DNA of 64,000 nucleotides from Ramazzottius varieornatus (lineage: Eukaryota > Tardigrada > Eutardigrada > Parachela > Ramazzottiidae), in NCBI GenBank assembly GCA_001949185.1, contig BDGG01000002.1, forward strand, positions 4,888,448-4,952,447. The letters are read 5' to 3'. The first letter of the stretch is position 1. Every line of letters starts with the position of its first letter. Below, piece after piece: positions 62,009 to 64,000 of this stretch. The notes beneath the pieces were generated by a model that worked only from the letters and a program-made list of their open reading frames with translations, was not told where the DNA came from and did no database searches. The position numbers and the translations under genes are program-made.

Positions 62009-62278
62009 ATGACCAGTGGTCTAAAAGTTCTTTCCTGCCAGTGTGTCATATTTCTGACCGCTCCGTTCTTCATTCTCGTCCAGATGAACCTTCGTCAACT
62101 TTTTATTTCTGGACTTCCGGCCGAGGAAATTTTCAATGTTAATTTATCAGGTAAAGCTAATGTGCTAGTTTTGACGTCTATCAGTGCTGTCTCGTGATCG
62201 ATTTATCCTGCAGGCACGACAAGTTTCTTTGACGTGGGAGGCATCAAGGAACTTGAGTTAGCCGAAAGGAAGTCCTGA
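62009..62278 (+). CDS. Possible small two-exon gene
   Basis: An ATG frame (from 62009) contains a hydrophobic stretch, then MNLRQLFISGLPAEEIF. A 63-bp GT-AG intron (62151-62213) restores the frame into TTSFFDVGGIKELELAERKS and a stop at 62278. Further down, a separate open stretch (about 62360-62495, CAPKPFLKWFGITEGPKNVH) is in a frame that does not join by any obvious donor. I see no known family. It could be a small gene, part of a decayed gene or a chance open frame. Confidence 0.3.
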
Positions 62279-63360
62279 GATGTTACTGTGGCACTTACGT
62301 CTGCGCCTTTTAAGAACGTTTGACATAAATCTCCTAACCAGCACTTAATTCTCCTATAACTTAGTGTGTGCGCCGAAACCCTTTCTCAAATGGTTCGGAA
62401 TCACCGAAGGCCCAAAAAACGTGCATGAGGTGTGTGAAAACTACAAAATGTTTCGTGTCCGTCATCCGTCATATGGGCCGCCATAAAGTTTTGCAAGTTT
62501 GATTACCCCCTGATCCATTTTCATACACTACTACTGTATTACTTTTGCGGGCGAATGATCGGCTTGGAGAATGATATCGACCCAGCAGGACTTTCTTCTC
62601 GTAGACCCAATGCAGCGCGCTGATTCTACCGGCGTGGGATTCGACGCAGCAGGAGGACGTTTCCTTTCAGAGCGAGTGGCCGGAGTGGGGAACATGTATT
62701 ACGCACACAGGACGCGCTCTCCATCGATCGGGGAGGCGGAACGCGCATCGAGCGGGCTCTTTCTTGTTTGCTTGGGCGGTGCTGGCTTACAGTTCGGGAG
62801 AAGCGAATCCATAAACTTGCCGGAATACAGTACATCGATACGGCCACCGTTGTACGCGATAGATCTCTGGAGCTGGTCGCGATCGGTAAGCCGTGAACAC
62901 TTCTCTGGATCCATCAATGAACGTTTAAACTTTGAATTTAGTTGACAGGATTTCATCCGGATCACTTTGGGCCTCACATGCACACGTGTGCGTAGATGAG
63001 TGTCGATTAGGCCAGTTTCTTCCCTAATAACACCCGGCTTGATTTTTGCCTTGTGGCAGCGGCGGCGTTATATCGCCAACTATCTGTTATTTATTGCATG
63101 TTGACCTTTGGCCCCGGGGTACTGGGGGAAATTATTGAAACAACGAGCACAACGCAGCCCGCACTTCCAGCGTGTTTCTATACCTTTGCCCACGGTATCT
63201 CCGGGCCGCCCCCGGAAATGCAAAATATAACAGATAGTTGGCGACAAAGCACCGCCGCTGCCTTGTGGCGACCAACGATTGCTACTCTGTTTTTGCTTTC
63301 CGGAACACCGAAGATCGAAATCCTAATATGCTGATCAGTATTAACGTCATTATGCCCTGA
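62279..63360. other. Uncertain region upstream of the last gene
   Basis: Overlapping open frames on both strands at 62571-62983, one with an ATG at 62571 of 124 codons. None has a recognisable domain or clear splicing, so I do not call a gene. It may be 5' UTR or promoter of the gene at the right edge. Confidence 0.4.
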
Positions 63361-64000
63361 ATGATCGTCCGGAAGAAATGTGGTTTCGTGATGACGTCTA
63401 ATCGGCGGTTAGACTTCCATGATTTAGCGAAGCTCATCGTCATCTTCACATTGATTCCCGCGTGGGAACCCACTTCCCGTGTCAATGGATTACCACCTAC
63501 TTTTTCCATAGCCAGGTAATTTACGACAAGTACATCACGCGAAATAATTAACAGCTCTTCCTAGCTGTTCTTGACATGACTGGTCAGGTTAATTTGTTGC
63601 GTTGATTTTGAAGTTTGAGACAGCTGGCGGACAAAGTGGGCTCCCGGCTCCACCAAGTGACGAAACTCGTATCCGGCCATGATGAAATCAAAAAGGTAAA
63701 CTGAAACTCCTGAACAACACGCTCTGTTATCTTCGAGTAAAAAGTAACCTTCTTCTTCGTTGTGCACTTTGAGCGATGAGCCAAAAGCTGGATTTGCCGA
63801 CAGAAGTGTTGCGCATAAGTGTTGCGCGCATGCAACAGATATGACCGTTTTTTCAAGTGATGGATCTCAAATCTCTTGATGATCCAGCTGTTGTCTCCAG
63901 GGATTCTCCGATCTGTACGTCAAGATCGATGAGATGGACCCAGCTGAAGCCGTCAAACAATACGGCGAAAAGTTGTCTCAGGCAATTAAGAAGAAGATAG
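63361..64000 (+). CDS. Possible voltage-gated calcium channel alpha2/delta subunit, 5' end (partial)
   Basis: An ATG at 63361 opens a frame (a second ATG lies at 63391). It has a hydrophobic signal-like stretch (LAKLIVIFTLIPAWEP) and then LPPTFSIA before a GTAATT donor at 63516. An acceptor at 63887 restores phase into QGFSDLYVKIDEMDPAEAVK and QYGEKLSQAIKKKI, which runs off the window. The 'DLY..ID..D...AV...GEKL...IKKK' pattern resembles the VWA_N region of alpha2/delta subunits (CACNA2D). A different acceptor at 63900 would start at GFSDL but is out of phase with this donor. This is a weak call on about 40 codons. Confidence 0.3.

Noticed and set aside
62571-62945. Plus-strand ATG frame of 124 codons
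   Set aside because: Both strands are open over the same stretch, which reflects base composition; no family resemblance or splice partners.

Overview
The window is metazoan nuclear DNA. Every recognisable gene is broken by short GT-AG introns, mostly about 55-110 bp, and joining ORFs across them restores conserved animal proteins. A chitin deacetylase with chitin-binding and LDL-receptor domains points to a chitin-cuticle ecdysozoan. About 21 genes in 64 kb, short introns and intergenic gaps of a few hundred bases suggest a compact genome such as a tardigrade's. The species is inferred, not proven, and no bacterial, viral, rRNA or tRNA features were found.

Layout, left to right: the 3' part of an unknown zinc-finger protein (+); a chromodomain gene with a 1-nt frameshift (-), followed by two fold-back elements; ALG1 (+); two four-membrane-span genes in tandem (-); acetyl-CoA synthetase (+); TMEM245 (-); a monocarboxylate transporter (+); a formin (-); AMPK alpha (+); a receptor tyrosine pseudokinase (-); a BicC-like KH protein (-); an unknown disordered protein (+); chitin deacetylase (-); ubiquitin E4 factor (-); a 1.9-kb repeat-rich gap; TAMM41 (-); LMBRD2 (+); TMEM17 (-); a second monocarboxylate transporter (-); ATG4 (+); an unknown secreted protein (-); then about 2 kb of uncertain sequence and the start of a possible calcium-channel alpha2/delta gene (+).

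The neighbours do not form one pathway. They are housekeeping and metabolic genes packed on both strands, with divergent pairs (TAMM41/LMBRD2, MCT-2/ATG4, BicC-like/unknown) probably sharing promoter regions. Loose themes are energy and acetate metabolism (acetyl-CoA synthetase, two monocarboxylate transporters, AMPK, ATG4) and membranes and lipids (ALG1, TAMM41, TMEM245, LMBRD2).

The less ordinary items are: a roughly 52-bp palindromic hairpin repeat, occurring as intronic pairs; a 0.6-kb inverted-repeat element filled with degenerate ATCGATAT sequence; a receptor tyrosine kinase lacking its catalytic aspartates; a chromodomain split by one extra base in an A-run; an ALG1 with its hydrophobic anchor at the C-terminus; and a secreted protein that may end in an arginine- and cysteine-rich tail.
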